Assembly (NCBI RefSeq): GCF_016862795.1
Contig: NZ_BONQ01000083.1
Location: forward strand, 186,001 to 250,000
DNA length: 64,000 bases
Direction of reading: 5' to 3'
Source: Dactylosporangium siamense
GTDB lineage: Bacteria > Actinomycetota > Actinomycetes > Mycobacteriales > Micromonosporaceae
A program made the translations under genes and the position numbers. Position 1 is the first letter of the stretch; the number at the start of each line of letters is the position of its first letter. Of this stretch, positions 42,570 to 51,922 are shown piece after piece. Below the pieces are notes generated by a model that saw only the letters and a list, made by a program, of their open reading frames with translations, had not been told where the DNA came from and searched no databases.

Positions 42570-43529
42570 ATGACAGACGTGATGGTCGAGGCCGAGGGCC
42601 TCGTCAAGCGATTCGGGGAGACGAGGGCGCTGCAGGGCGTCGACCTCGCCGTCCCCCGCGGCACCGTGCACGGCGTGCTCGGACCCAACGGTGCCGGCAA
42701 GACCACCGCCGTGCGCATCCTGTCCACGCTGCTGCGGCCGGACGCCGGGCAGGCCCGTATCGCCGGCTTCGACGTGGTCCGCGACGCCGAGAAGGTCCGG
42801 TCCCGCATCGGGCTGACCGGCCAGTACGCGAGTGTCGACGAGGACCTGACCGGCCGGCAGAACCTGGTGCTCTTCGGCACCCTGCTCGACCTGCGCAAGA
42901 GCGCCGCGAAGCACCGCGCCAAAGAGCTTCTCGAGTGGTTCGACCTGACCGAGGCCGCGGACCGGCCGGCCAAGACCTACTCCGGTGGCATGCGCCGCCG
43001 GCTCGACCTGGCCGCGAGCCTCGTCGGCCGCCCGGACGTGATCTTCCTGGACGAGCCGACGACCGGCCTGGACCCGTCCAAGCGCGAGGACATGTGGCAG
43101 GTGGTGCGCACGCTGGTCCGCGACGGTTCGACGGTGCTGCTGACCACGCAGTACCTGGAGGAGGCGGAGGCCCTCGCCGACGAGATCACCGTCATCGACC
43201 ACGGCCGGGTCATCGCCAACGACACCCCGGAGCAGCTGAAGCGGATCGTCGGCGGGCAGACCCTCGAGGTGCGTCCCGCCGACCCGGCGGACCTGGAGAA
43301 GACCGGGCTGATCCTGGCCTCGGTCGCGACCAACCAGAAGCCGGCGGAAATGACCCGCAAGGGCGTCCTGGCGGTCCCGGTCAGCGGCGACGAGGCGCTC
43401 ACCGAGTCCGTCGCCCGGCTCGCCACGGCCGGGATCGTCGTCACCGAGCTCTCCATGCACCTGCCCAGCCTCGACGAGGTCTTCTTCACCCTGACCGGCC
43501 GCAAAGACACCGAAGGGAACCACAAGTGA
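42570..43529 (+). CDS. DrrA-like ABC exporter ATPase
   Basis: 319 residues from the ATG at 42570. Walker A GPNGAGKTT (38-46), signature YSGGMRRRLDLA, Walker B VIFLDEPTTGLDP and the His-switch replaced by Gln in LLTTQYLEEAE, which is common in DrrA/daunorubicin-resistance-type ATPases. The ~100-residue C-terminal part (LEVRPADPADLEKTG, SLDEVFFTLTGR) matches the DrrA regulatory domain. Coupled to the permease gene by GTGA. Likely exports a hydrophobic drug or metabolite. Confidence 0.94.
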   Translation: MTDVMVEAEGLVKRFGETRALQGVDLAVPRGTVHGVLGPNGAGKTTAVRILSTLLRPDAGQARIAGFDVVRDAEKVRSRIGLTGQYASVDEDLTGRQNLVLFGTLLDLRKSAAKHRAKELLEWFDLTEAADRPAKTYSGGMRRRLDLAASLVGRPDVIFLDEPTTGLDPSKREDMWQVVRTLVRDGSTVLLTTQYLEEAEALADEITVIDHGRVIANDTPEQLKRIVGGQTLEVRPADPADLEKTGLILASVATNQKPAEMTRKGVLAVPVSGDEALTESVARLATAGIVVTELSMHLPSLDEVFFTLTGRKDTEGNHK

Positions 43530-44326
43530 CCGCCATCGCCGTACAACCCTTGAAGAGCCAGTTCAAACCCCTGCGACTGGTACGCCATTCGCTCGAACTG
43601 ACAAAACGCAGCCTGATCAAGACCTGGCGGACCCCGGAGGCGTTGATCGACGTCACGGTCCAGCCGGCCCTGTTCCTGGTCATCTTCGTCTACATCTTCG
43701 GCGGCGCGATCGCCGGCGGCACGCACGAATACCTGCAGTTCCTGATGCCGGGCATCCTCGCCCAGACGGTCGCGATGGGCGCCATCTCCATCGGCGTCAA
43801 CCTCAACAACGACCTGGAGAAGGGCATCTTCGACCGGTTCCGGTCGCTGCCGATCGCCCGGTCGGCCCCGCTCATCGGCGCGGTCCTCGGCGACGTCGTC
43901 CGATACGTCATCGTCACCATCTCGACGTTCGCGTTCGCCTACCTGATGGGCTTCCGCATCCATGCCAGCCCGCTGCACGCGATCGCCGGCTGCCTGCTCG
44001 CGGTCCTGTTCGGGGTCTGCCTGAGCTGGGCGCTGGTGTTCGTCGGGATGCTCGTGCGGACGTCCGGCGCGGTGCAGGGCATCGGGTTCCTGGTGATCAT
44101 GCCGCTGACGTTCGCGTCCAACGTGTTCGTCGGCACGTTCACGCTGCCCGGCTGGATGCAGGGGTTCGTGAAGGTCAACCCGCTGACGCACCTGGTCCAG
44201 TCGATGCGCGGGCTGTTCCTCGGCACGCCGGTCGGCAACCACGTGTGGTGGACCCTCGGCTGGTGCGCGGCCTTCGTGATCGTGTTCATGCCGCTAGCCC
44301 TGGCGGCCTACCGTAAGAAGGTCTGA
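43526..44326 (+). CDS. DrrB-like ABC-2 permease
   Basis: 266 residues, start GTG fixed by overlap with the ATPase stop. Six hydrophobic helices: ALFLVIFVYIFGGAI, PGILAQTVAMGAISIGV, YVIVTISTFAFAYLMGF, AIAGCLLAVLFGVCLSWALV, IGFLVIMPLTFASNVFV and a C-terminal one, with the ABC-2 motif GIFDRFRSLPIARSAPLIG. Forms a homodimer with two DrrA-like subunits. The last 33 bp overlap the 3' end of the convergent SARP-type gene. Confidence 0.93.
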   Translation: MTAIAVQPLKSQFKPLRLVRHSLELTKRSLIKTWRTPEALIDVTVQPALFLVIFVYIFGGAIAGGTHEYLQFLMPGILAQTVAMGAISIGVNLNNDLEKGIFDRFRSLPIARSAPLIGAVLGDVVRYVIVTISTFAFAYLMGFRIHASPLHAIAGCLLAVLFGVCLSWALVFVGMLVRTSGAVQGIGFLVIMPLTFASNVFVGTFTLPGWMQGFVKVNPLTHLVQSMRGLFLGTPVGNHVWWTLGWCAAFVIVFMPLALAAYRKKV

Positions 44327-47300
44327 CATGAGGGCACGGACGCGGTCGGTGGCTTCGGTCACCGGCCGCTCGTGCCAGTTCCAGCCGTCCTCGCCGGCCG
44401 GCGGCACCCCGGCACCGTCCGGGAACAGCAGCTCGACGTTGCCGCCGAGCCGCAGCCCGAGCGCCCACAGCTCCGCCGCCGAGGGTGCGCCGCGGTGCGC
44501 CGCGAAGGTCGCACCGGCCAGCGTCAGCACCCCGAACACCGGGATGTCGTAGGTGGTCAGCGCCTCATCCAACGCCTGCCGGAGCAACCCACCGGCCCGG
44601 GAAGGCGCCGACAGGCGCAGCAACAGCACGGCGACGCAGCTGCGGTACAACACCCGCACCTGCGGCACGTTGATCTCGATGCCTTCAAGGACGGCGAGGA
44701 CCCGGCCGGCCCGCGCCTCGGCCTCGGCGTGGTCGCCGTGCGCCAGGGCGAGCTGGCCGAGCACCAGGTCCGCCAGCCCGGCGTCCATCTCCTGCGTGCC
44801 GGGCGCCCGGGCCACGGCCCTGAGCCGGTCGGCCGCGGCGGTGTCGCCGGCGAACGCTGCCCGCGCGTCGAGCTGGACCCGGATCGAGCCGAGGTCCTGG
44901 GCGGCGCCGAGCAGGTCCATGTGCCGCTCGCTGCGCCGCAGCCACTCCTGCGCGTCCGGCCCGCCGCGCCCGCCGATGGTCTGCGCGGTCGTGCCCATCC
45001 CCCAGTGGTCGCCGACCTCCTCGAAGCGCTGGTAGGCCAGGGTCGCGTCGGCGACGGACCGGGCGAGGTCCCCCCGGTTCTCGTGCATGAGGGCCCGGAA
45101 GTAGAGCCCGAAGCCCTGCACGTACCGGTCGGGGTTGCCGACCAGGTCACCGGCGGCGAGCACGGCCGCGTCGAGGTCCGACGAGCTCAGCGCGCGCAGC
45201 GACGACGCGAGGGTCCAGGCCCGGGTCGACACCTCGTGGCTGCGCGGGCCGAACGCCCGCAGGACCTTCAGCACGAGCGCGAACAGCCGCGGCGTGTCCA
45301 CGACGAACGCGTTGAGCCCGGTGAACAGGCACAGCCAGGTGGCCCGTTCGGCGTTGACGACCGGATCCCCGCGCAGCAGCGCCGAGCGGTGCTGGGCCGC
45401 CGGGTCGTCGACCCGGAGCACCCGCAGCGTCCACGTGATGACCTCCGGGTGCAGGCCGCGCACCGTCCACAGGTGCGCGAGCGCCGTCATCACGTCGACC
45501 GCCGCCGCGTCGTCCTCGTGGGCCAGGGCCCACCGCAGCGCGGCGATCAGGTTGTCCTGTTCGAGCCCGCACTCCCGGAACGCCGGCAGCTGGTCCGGCG
45601 TGAGGAAGGCCGCGGCGACCCGCGCGCCCAGCCGCGCCGCCCACCGGACCAGGCCGCCCATCGCGGCGTCGCGGGTGCCGGCCGCGTCGAGGCGGACCTC
45701 GCCGTATTCCCGGACGGTCTCCAGCATCCGATACCGCGGCACGCCGTCCTCGCCGGCCTCCAGCGACAGCAGCGACTGCTCGACCAGCATCGCCAGCCCG
45801 CGCCGGACGTCCCGATCCTCCACAGCGGCGACAGCGCCGGCGAGCGCGGCGGTGAACGGCGCCGGGATCACCGCGAGCCGCTCCAGCAGCTCCCGGTCGC
45901 CGGCGCCGAGCAGCTCGCGGCTCCAGTCGACCATCGCCCACAGGCTCGCGTGCCGGTCCGGCAGCCCGCGCAGCGCGTCGTCGAGCAGCCCGAACCGGTC
46001 GGCGAGCCCGGCCAGGACGTCGTCGATCGGCATGTGCCGGAGCCGGGCCGCGGCGAGCTCGAGCGCGAGCGGCAGGTTGTCGAGCCGGTGGCACAGCTCC
46101 AGGGCGGCGTCCGGATCGCCGGGCGTCGCCCCACCGGCCCGGACCCGCGCGTCGAGAAGGTCCAGCGCGGCGGCGTCGGGCAGCGTCCCGAGCCGGTGGA
46201 CCACCTCGCCGGGCAGGCTCAGCGGCGCCCGGCTGGTCGCGAGCACCGCGAGGTCCGGCGCGGCGAGCAGTTCCGCGGCCGCTGCGGCCGCCGCTTCCAG
46301 GACGTGTTCGCAATTGTCAAGAACCAGAAGCCCGTGCAGCTCCGGTACGACCAGCGCCAGCCGCTCGCCGGAACCGGCCGACCGCCACTCCGCCCGGCCC
46401 ACCCCGGAGTCCGGCCCACTGACCGCGGCGAGCACCGCCGGCAGCACCTCGGCCGAGGTGCGCACGCCGGCCAGCTCCACCACGTGCACGGCCCGCCCGC
46501 GGGCCACGACCCGCCGGGCGACCTCGGCGGCGAGCCTGGTCTTCCCGGCCCCGCCGGCGGCCACGACCGTCACCAGCGGCGCCGTTTCCAGGGCCGCGAG
46601 GACCGCGGCCACGTCCCGCTCCCGCCCGACGAGCGGGGTCATCGCCCGCCGCCACCCGGCCGGCAGCGCCGTCTTCGGCGCGACCCGCGGCGTGAGCTCG
46701 CCCCGCAGCAGCGCCACGTGCGCGGCCGCGACCGCCGGCGACGGGTCGGCGCCGTAGCCGTCGGCGAGGTCGGCCCGCAGGCGTTCGACCACTTCCAGGG
46801 CCTCGGCGTCGCGACCCTGCGCGGCGAGGATCCGCACCAGCAGGACCGCCGACGGTTCGTGCGGCGGCCGGTGCGCGACGAGCCGGCGCAGGTCGGCGTC
46901 GTCCCCGGGCCGGCCGGCGGCGAGCGCCGCCTCCGCGGCCAGGCCCGCGGTCTCTGCGAACAGCGGGGCCGGGCCGGCGGCGTCGTCGAGGTCGGGCGCC
47001 TCCGGGAAGAGCGCTCGGGCCTCCCGCGCCGCGGCCGCCGCCGCGTCGGGGTCACCGCGGTCCAGGGCGCGCCGCCCGTGGTCCAGCAGCGCCCGGCCCA
47101 CGACGACGTCGACCTCGACGGCCTCGACGGGCACCAGGTAGCCACCGGGAGCGGCGGTCACCGCCAGTCCGAGCCGGCGGGCCCGCGACACCAGCGCCTG
47201 CACCGCGCCGGGTGCGTCGTCGGGCGGATCGGCGTCCCAGACGGCGTCGACGAGCGCGCCGACGGACACCGCCCGCCCACGCGCGTCGATGAGCGCCCGG

Positions 47301-47374
47301 ACCACCGCCGCCAGCCGCGCGCCCTTCACCGGCCGCCCGTCGACGGTCAGCTCCCCCAGCGTCGTGACGCGCAT
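44294..47374 (-). CDS. SARP-type regulator (winged helix-BTAD-NB-ARC-TPR)
   Basis: 1026 residues from the ATG at 47374 (MRVTTLGELTVDGRPVKGA); an ATG four codons upstream is possible. OmpR-like winged helix at ~1-80 (VGALVDAVWDADPPDDA, LVSRARRLGL), BTAD at ~88-225, NB-ARC with Walker A AGGAGKTR (273-280), Walker B LLVLDNCEH and LPLALELAAARLRHM, then ~450 residues of helical TPR-like repeats. This is the large AfsR/SARP architecture regulating secondary metabolism and export. The convergent ABC exporter has SARP-like heptamers in front, making it a candidate target. Confidence 0.93.
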   Translation of the reverse strand: MRVTTLGELTVDGRPVKGARLAAVVRALIDARGRAVSVGALVDAVWDADPPDDAPGAVQALVSRARRLGLAVTAAPGGYLVPVEAVEVDVVVGRALLDHGRRALDRGDPDAAAAAAREARALFPEAPDLDDAAGPAPLFAETAGLAAEAALAAGRPGDDADLRRLVAHRPPHEPSAVLLVRILAAQGRDAEALEVVERLRADLADGYGADPSPAVAAAHVALLRGELTPRVAPKTALPAGWRRAMTPLVGRERDVAAVLAALETAPLVTVVAAGGAGKTRLAAEVARRVVARGRAVHVVELAGVRTSAEVLPAVLAAVSGPDSGVGRAEWRSAGSGERLALVVPELHGLLVLDNCEHVLEAAAAAAAELLAAPDLAVLATSRAPLSLPGEVVHRLGTLPDAAALDLLDARVRAGGATPGDPDAALELCHRLDNLPLALELAAARLRHMPIDDVLAGLADRFGLLDDALRGLPDRHASLWAMVDWSRELLGAGDRELLERLAVIPAPFTAALAGAVAAVEDRDVRRGLAMLVEQSLLSLEAGEDGVPRYRMLETVREYGEVRLDAAGTRDAAMGGLVRWAARLGARVAAAFLTPDQLPAFRECGLEQDNLIAALRWALAHEDDAAAVDVMTALAHLWTVRGLHPEVITWTLRVLRVDDPAAQHRSALLRGDPVVNAERATWLCLFTGLNAFVVDTPRLFALVLKVLRAFGPRSHEVSTRAWTLASSLRALSSSDLDAAVLAAGDLVGNPDRYVQGFGLYFRALMHENRGDLARSVADATLAYQRFEEVGDHWGMGTTAQTIGGRGGPDAQEWLRRSERHMDLLGAAQDLGSIRVQLDARAAFAGDTAAADRLRAVARAPGTQEMDAGLADLVLGQLALAHGDHAEAEARAGRVLAVLEGIEINVPQVRVLYRSCVAVLLLRLSAPSRAGGLLRQALDEALTTYDIPVFGVLTLAGATFAAHRGAPSAAELWALGLRLGGNVELLFPDGAGVPPAGEDGWNWHERPVTEATDRVRALMSDLLTVGRQG

Positions 47375-47460
47375 GGGTCCGATCATGCCGGGTCCGGACA
47401 GACGAACGCCCCGGGGGAGGGCCCCGGGGCGTTCGCCGCTACTTGTGTTCGGTCGCGCTC

Positions 47461-49692
47461 TTAGGCGACGTGGGTCCACCAGCCCCAGGTGCCGGAGTTC
47501 GGCGCGGACTGGACGCGGTGCCAGACCGATCCGTCCGCACCGACCGCGAAGACCTCCATCACACCGTCGGCGCGGGTGAACGCCGTCGGGTTGCTGTAGA
47601 TGAGGCCGCTCATGTTGGTCCAGCCGGACCACTGCGACGGGTCGGCCGGGTCGGTCTGGACCTGCGAGTACAGGTTGCTGTCCTGACCGCGGGTGAAGAC
47701 CGCGACGGTGCCGTCGGCGTTCTGCGCGACCTCGATGTCGATGGCGTACTTCTCCGCGCCGAGGCGGGTCCACCAGGCGAAGGAGCCGTCGCCGTTCTGC
47801 AGCCGGTACCAGATCGAGTGGTCGCCGCCGATCGCGAAGACCGTGATCCGGCCGTTGGCGTTGAGCACGGCGGTCGGGTCGCTGAAGATGAGGCCGCTCA
47901 GGTTGGTCCACGCGCCCCAGGTGCCGTTGGCGGCCTGGACGCTCGTGTACAGGTTGTTGTCGCCGCCACGGGCGAACATCTGCGACAGCCCGTCGTGGTT
48001 GGTGATGATCGGCCCGTGCATCGCACCGGCGGAGCCGGGAGCCGCACCATCGGTGGTGATGGGGGTCGACGCGGCGGTGCTGTACACGGTCGGGCTGGCG
48101 TAGGCGACGACGGTGACGTCGTATGCCGTGCCGGGCGTCAGTCCGTTGATCGAGCAGGTGACAGCCGGCGCGACGGCCGTGCAGCTCAGGGCCCCGGCGC
48201 TGGCCGCGGCCGGTGCGGTGGGAGTCGCGGTCGCGACGTAGTACACGACGGCGGCACCACCGACGGGAGCGGCAGGGGTCCAGGCGATCGTCGCCGAGGT
48301 GGAGGTGACGTCATCGGCGGCGGGCGGCGTGACGGCCGGCGCCGAGGGCTTCGGCACCACGGCGGGCATGACCGTGGGCGGCACCGAGGCGGTGGCGGCG
48401 GACTGCGTGCCGCTGCTGTTGATGGCCGCGACCGCCAGGGTGTAGGTGGCCCCGTTGGTCAGGCCGGTGACGGTGCAGGTCATGCCGGTGGTGACGCACG
48501 TCTTGATCACACCGGCCGACGTGGCGGTCACCCGGTACTTGGCGGCGGTGCCCGACGCCGGCGCGGCCCAGGACACGGTGGCCTCGGTGTCGCCACCGGT
48601 CGCCACGATGCTGGTGGGCACGCCCACACTGCCCAGGATGTTGATCTCGTTCGAATCGGCGGCCGCCGAGGTCAGCGCGCCCTTGGCCGCGGTGACCTTG
48701 AACTTGTACACCGCGCCGGCCACCAGGGACGTGGCGGTGCAGGTGATCGCCGTGGAACCGGTGACGACCGGCGTGCATGTGGTGGTGGGCGCGTCGGCGA
48801 CGTCGTTCTTCCACGCCGTGACCGCGTAGCCGGTGACCCCGGCGGTCGCCGAGGGGGTCCAGGACACGGTTGCGGTGCCCGCGACCGTCGTGCTGGCGAC
48901 CACGTCGGTCGGCGCGTCGGGCGCCACACCGGGCGTCGCCGGTCCGCTGGCGGTGCTGGCCGCCGAGACCGTCGAGCTCGGGCCGTTGGCGACCGCGGTG
49001 AAGGTGTAGGCGGTGCCGTCGGTCAGTCCGGTCACCGTGCAGGTGTAGACCGAACCGTTCGTGCTGGTGCAGGTCTTGTCCGTGGCAACGCCGGCGGCCA
49101 GGGCCGTCACGGTGAAGTTGTTGACGGTGGCCCCGGTGTTGTTACCGGGGAGCCAGGAGACGTCCACCTTGCCGCTGACGCCGGTGGCGGTCGCCACCAC
49201 GCCGCTCGGTGCCGCCAGCGCGGTAGGCGTCGTGGCGGCGCCGGCCGCCGTCACGGTCGGCGTGGCGGACAGATCCGCGGTGTTGGCGAGATTCCGCGCC
49301 TTGGTGGTGACCGTGTACTGCTGGCCGGCAACCAGATTCGGGATGTAGCACTGCACCGTTGTCGCGTTTCCGCCGGGCGTGGCGACGGTGCAGCTCGAGT
49401 CCGGGGTCGAGTCGGCGTCGGTGCCGTCCGCGTATGCGGTGAAGCTGCTGAGGTCGTCCGCTGCCGCTGGGACGACAGCGCCGGTGGCGTCGGTGTCGGT
49501 GTTGGTGAAGACCACCTTCAGCGACAGCGGAGCGGCCGTGACGTCCGCGGAGTAGGTGGTGAGGTTGCCGGCTGCCGAGGCCGGCGAGGCCACCAACAGG
49601 GAGCCCGCCGTCATTGTCAAAACAGCCGCCGAGCCGAGCAGGCCGCGTCTGGGCCCTGCCCGGCGGTCGCGCGGTTTGCTCACTTGAATCAT
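47461..49692 (-). CDS. Secreted fibronectin-III repeat protein with C-terminal PLL-like lectin propeller
   Basis: 743 residues from the ATG at 49692. A twin-basic signal region (KPRDRRAGPRRGLLGSAAVL) and cleavage near ASA-A imply export. About 120 residues of unknown beta domain are followed by four FN3 domains (e.g. VDVSWLPGNNTGATVNNFTV, ATVSWTPSATAGVTGYAV, ATVSWAAPASGTAAKYRV, ATIAWTPAAPVGGAAVV) and a ~190-residue domain with repeated blades (LYTSVQAANGTWGAWTNLSG, FAIGGDHSIWYRLQ, VFTRGQDSNLYSQV). The blades match PLL/tachylectin-like sugar-binding propellers. Likely an extracellular glycan- or polymer-binding protein; no catalytic domain. Confidence 0.87.
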   Translation of the reverse strand: MIQVSKPRDRRAGPRRGLLGSAAVLTMTAGSLLVASPASAAGNLTTYSADVTAAPLSLKVVFTNTDTDATGAVVPAAADDLSSFTAYADGTDADSTPDSSCTVATPGGNATTVQCYIPNLVAGQQYTVTTKARNLANTADLSATPTVTAAGAATTPTALAAPSGVVATATGVSGKVDVSWLPGNNTGATVNNFTVTALAAGVATDKTCTSTNGSVYTCTVTGLTDGTAYTFTAVANGPSSTVSAASTASGPATPGVAPDAPTDVVASTTVAGTATVSWTPSATAGVTGYAVTAWKNDVADAPTTTCTPVVTGSTAITCTATSLVAGAVYKFKVTAAKGALTSAAADSNEINILGSVGVPTSIVATGGDTEATVSWAAPASGTAAKYRVTATSAGVIKTCVTTGMTCTVTGLTNGATYTLAVAAINSSGTQSAATASVPPTVMPAVVPKPSAPAVTPPAADDVTSTSATIAWTPAAPVGGAAVVYYVATATPTAPAAASAGALSCTAVAPAVTCSINGLTPGTAYDVTVVAYASPTVYSTAASTPITTDGAAPGSAGAMHGPIITNHDGLSQMFARGGDNNLYTSVQAANGTWGAWTNLSGLIFSDPTAVLNANGRITVFAIGGDHSIWYRLQNGDGSFAWWTRLGAEKYAIDIEVAQNADGTVAVFTRGQDSNLYSQVQTDPADPSQWSGWTNMSGLIYSNPTAFTRADGVMEVFAVGADGSVWHRVQSAPNSGTWGWWTHVA

Positions 49693-49953
49693 TGCGTCCA
49701 ACCCCCCGTTGCGAGGCGCCAGCACCGGTGCCGACGCGCCATCTCCTAGCAATGTATGGCGGTGCTGTACTTTTCGGAGCAAATTGGGTAATAAGGCTTT
49801 TTGACAGGTGGCGAGGACTCCCGCCGTGCTAGTGACGATCGGCCCTGGGCAGGCCAGACCCGGTGTGAGACGCCCAGTTGGCGCGGTTGGGCGGCAATCC
49901 GCGCGACCGTCTGCACCCCGCGCGCGACCCGCGCGCGACCTTCGGCGCCGCGG

Positions 49954-50575
49954 TCAGGACCGGTCCGCGCCCGCCGGATTCCGCGCGATCGCATCGCGGG
50001 CCGCGTCGATGACCGCCTCGCGGCTCGGGACCGGCACGTCCGTGCGGGTGCGGGAGCCCGCACCGGCGGGTGCGTCCGGTGCCTGGTCCGCGGCGGCGTG
50101 CAGCAGCGCGGCCGGCTCGTGGTCGCCGGGGCGGTGCGGCAGGTCGGCGAGGTCGCGCAGGGTCGCCCACTGGTGGGTCCAGTTCCCGGTTCGCGCGAAG
50201 GAGCCGACGACCTCGCGATAACCTTCGAGCGCCTCGTGGACCCGGCCCGCGCGGCCGCGGACCGTCAGCAGCCCCACGGTCGCCACCCCGACCAGGAAGG
50301 TCGCGCCCGACGTGCGGGCCAGGTCGATCGCGCGGGAGTAGTGCGCCTCGGCCGCCTCGCCGCGCCCCGCTGACGTAGGCGATCCAGGCCAGCATGGTGA
50401 GGCTCACCGCGCCGGCGGCGTCCCGGCCGTGCGGCGCCCGGGACCGGTCGGGGTCCCCGGCGTAGGCCGCTGCGAGCGCCTCGTGGCTCCGGCTCACGCG
50501 GGCGGCCGCGGCGGCGAGCGCGGGCTCGATCGCCGCCGCTTCCGCCGCGCCGCCCAGACCCCGCCCAACCTCGTC
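49954..50575 (-). pseudogene. Decayed C-terminal fragment of a TPR/STAND-type regulator
   Basis: Reading on from about 50575, one minus frame gives LVDEVGRGLGGAAEAAAIEP, RSHEALAAAYAGDPDRSRAP and SLTMLAWIAYVSG. Near 50365 sense passes to the next frame: GEAAEAHYSRAIDLARTSG, LLTVRGRAGRVHEALEGYRE and WATLRDLADLPHRPGDHEPA, ending at a TGA at 49954. One indel joins them. The helical repeats resemble the C-terminal end of AfsR/LuxR-type ATPase regulators. No start domain remains; it begins right at the stop of the EEP-family gene, so the 5' part was lost. Confidence 0.6.
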
Positions 50576-50582
50576 TACGAGA

Positions 50583-51527
50583 TCAAGCTGCAGCCAGCCG
50601 GATCCGCGCGGCCAGTGGGAGGTGGTCGCTGCCCGTCGCGGGCAGCGGCCACAGCTTCGTGACCGTCGCCGAGCGGGTCATGACCTGGTCGATGCGGGCC
50701 ACGGGCAGCGCCGCCGGCCAGCTGAACGCGAGGTCCGACCGGGCCGGGGTCAGCACCGCCGTGACCGGGCGCAGGCCGCGGTCGTCCACGGTGCTGTTGA
50801 GGTCGCCGAGCAGGACGACCGTGCCGAGGGGTTCGGCGCTCAGCGCCCGGCCGAGCCGCACGGCGCTCTCGTCGCGCCTGGTGACGTTGAACCCGGCGCG
50901 CAGGCCGAGGCGCACCGACGGCAGGTGCGCCACGTAGACGGCGACGTCTCGCGCCGGCAGCCGGACCACGGCGCGCAGGCCCCGGTTCCAGTCCTCGCCG
51001 ACGCCGGTGGGCCTGATGTCGATCGCCCGGGCGGCCAGGATCGGGTGCTTCGACCAGAGGCCGACGGTGCCGTGCACCACGTGATGCGGAAACTGCGGCG
51101 CGAGCGTCGCGGCGTAGGTGTCGACCGCCTCCGGAAGGAGCTCCTCCAGGGCGATGAGGTCCGGCCCGACCTTCGCCAGGGCGCGTGCGGTGCCCGCCGG
51201 GTCGGGGTTCTCGTCGCTCGCGTTGTGCTGCACGACGGTGAGGTCGTAGGCGGCGCCGGGTCCGGGCAGGGCACCGCCGAAGAGGCCGAGCCATGCCACG
51301 ACGGGCAGCAGCACGGCGAGCAGCGCGACGAACGACCGGCGCAGCAGCGCCGCCTCCAGCACCACCGGGATCACCAGGCAGAGCCAGGGCAGGAACGTCT
51401 CGAGCAGGCTGCCCAGGTGACCGCCGCCGCCGGGCACCGCGGCGGGCGCGGCGAGCAGGAAGGCGGCGAGCCCGGCCAGCCCCGCCGGCACCGCGCCGCG
51501 CCGCCAGCTCCACCGCATGACGTCCAT
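50583..51527 (-). CDS. Membrane-anchored endonuclease/exonuclease/phosphatase (EEP) family protein
   Basis: 314 residues. Three N-terminal helices (GLAGLAAFLLAAPAAV, FLPWLCLVIPVVLEAALL, FVALLAVLLPVVAWLGLF) are followed by an EEP domain facing outside: VVQHNASDENPDP, LIALEELLPEAV (metal-binding Glu), HLPSVRLG, VVLLGDLNSTVDD (catalytic Asp/Asn) and GSDHLPLAARI (catalytic Asp-His). Such membrane EEP proteins are common in actinobacteria; some degrade extracellular DNA or phospho-compounds. Start ATG at 51527, with another ATG three codons in. Confidence 0.92.
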   Translation of the reverse strand: MDVMRWSWRRGAVPAGLAGLAAFLLAAPAAVPGGGGHLGSLLETFLPWLCLVIPVVLEAALLRRSFVALLAVLLPVVAWLGLFGGALPGPGAAYDLTVVQHNASDENPDPAGTARALAKVGPDLIALEELLPEAVDTYAATLAPQFPHHVVHGTVGLWSKHPILAARAIDIRPTGVGEDWNRGLRAVVRLPARDVAVYVAHLPSVRLGLRAGFNVTRRDESAVRLGRALSAEPLGTVVLLGDLNSTVDDRGLRPVTAVLTPARSDLAFSWPAALPVARIDQVMTRSATVTKLWPLPATGSDHLPLAARIRLAAA

Positions 51528-51705
51528 CTTCGCGGGTCGCGTCCCGCGCGGATGTCCCGGACGTCGCGCTGGTCCTCACGGTGCCCGGTGCGGGCGGCCG
51601 CCTCACGGTTCGGGTCGGGTGCCGGGCTGAGTTCCGGCGCCGTCGCCGTGGCCGTCGTCATGGTCCGCGGCGTGAACGGCGGCGACGCGGCGGCGGCCGG
51701 GTTGG

Positions 51706-51799
51706 GGCTCGGCGGGCTCGGCGGGCTCGGCGGGCTCGGCGGGCTCGGCGGGCTCCGCGGGCTCGGCGGGCTCCGCGGGCTCGGCGGGCTCCGCGGCGA
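51706..51799. repeat. 9-bp minisatellite GGCTCGGCG in the gap 51528-51922
   Basis: About ten near-perfect copies of GGCTCGGCG/GGCTCCGCG. A minus-strand frame (51603-51833, MGGPAPRLRELLAAEP then AEP repeats) would give a 76-aa protein, but it has no clear ribosome site or similarity. The rest of the 395-bp gap between the EEP and lectin genes shows no convincing gene. Confidence 0.88.
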
Positions 51800-51922
51800 G
51801 CAGTTCCCGCAGCCGCGGCGCGGGCCCGCCCATCAGGATCGGGAATCCTGGGCGGCGACTGGTCCGGGCCCGGTGGACGATCCGGCGCCGGCGGAGGGCG
51901 ACACCGTCGCGTAAGTCCCCGG

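Noticed and set aside
29401-47374. Secondary-metabolite biosynthetic cluster around the SARP and STAND regulators
   Set aside because: No PKS, NRPS, terpene synthase or lanthipeptide genes are present; only regulators and one exporter.
44372-47464. 1030-codon plus-strand frame opposite the SARP-type gene
   Set aside because: Shadow of codon bias; the minus strand has Walker motifs and domain order.
50575-51606. Alternative 343-codon minus frame over the EEP-family gene
   Set aside because: The frame ending at 50583 carries all EEP motifs; this one gives an Arg/Pro-rich peptide.
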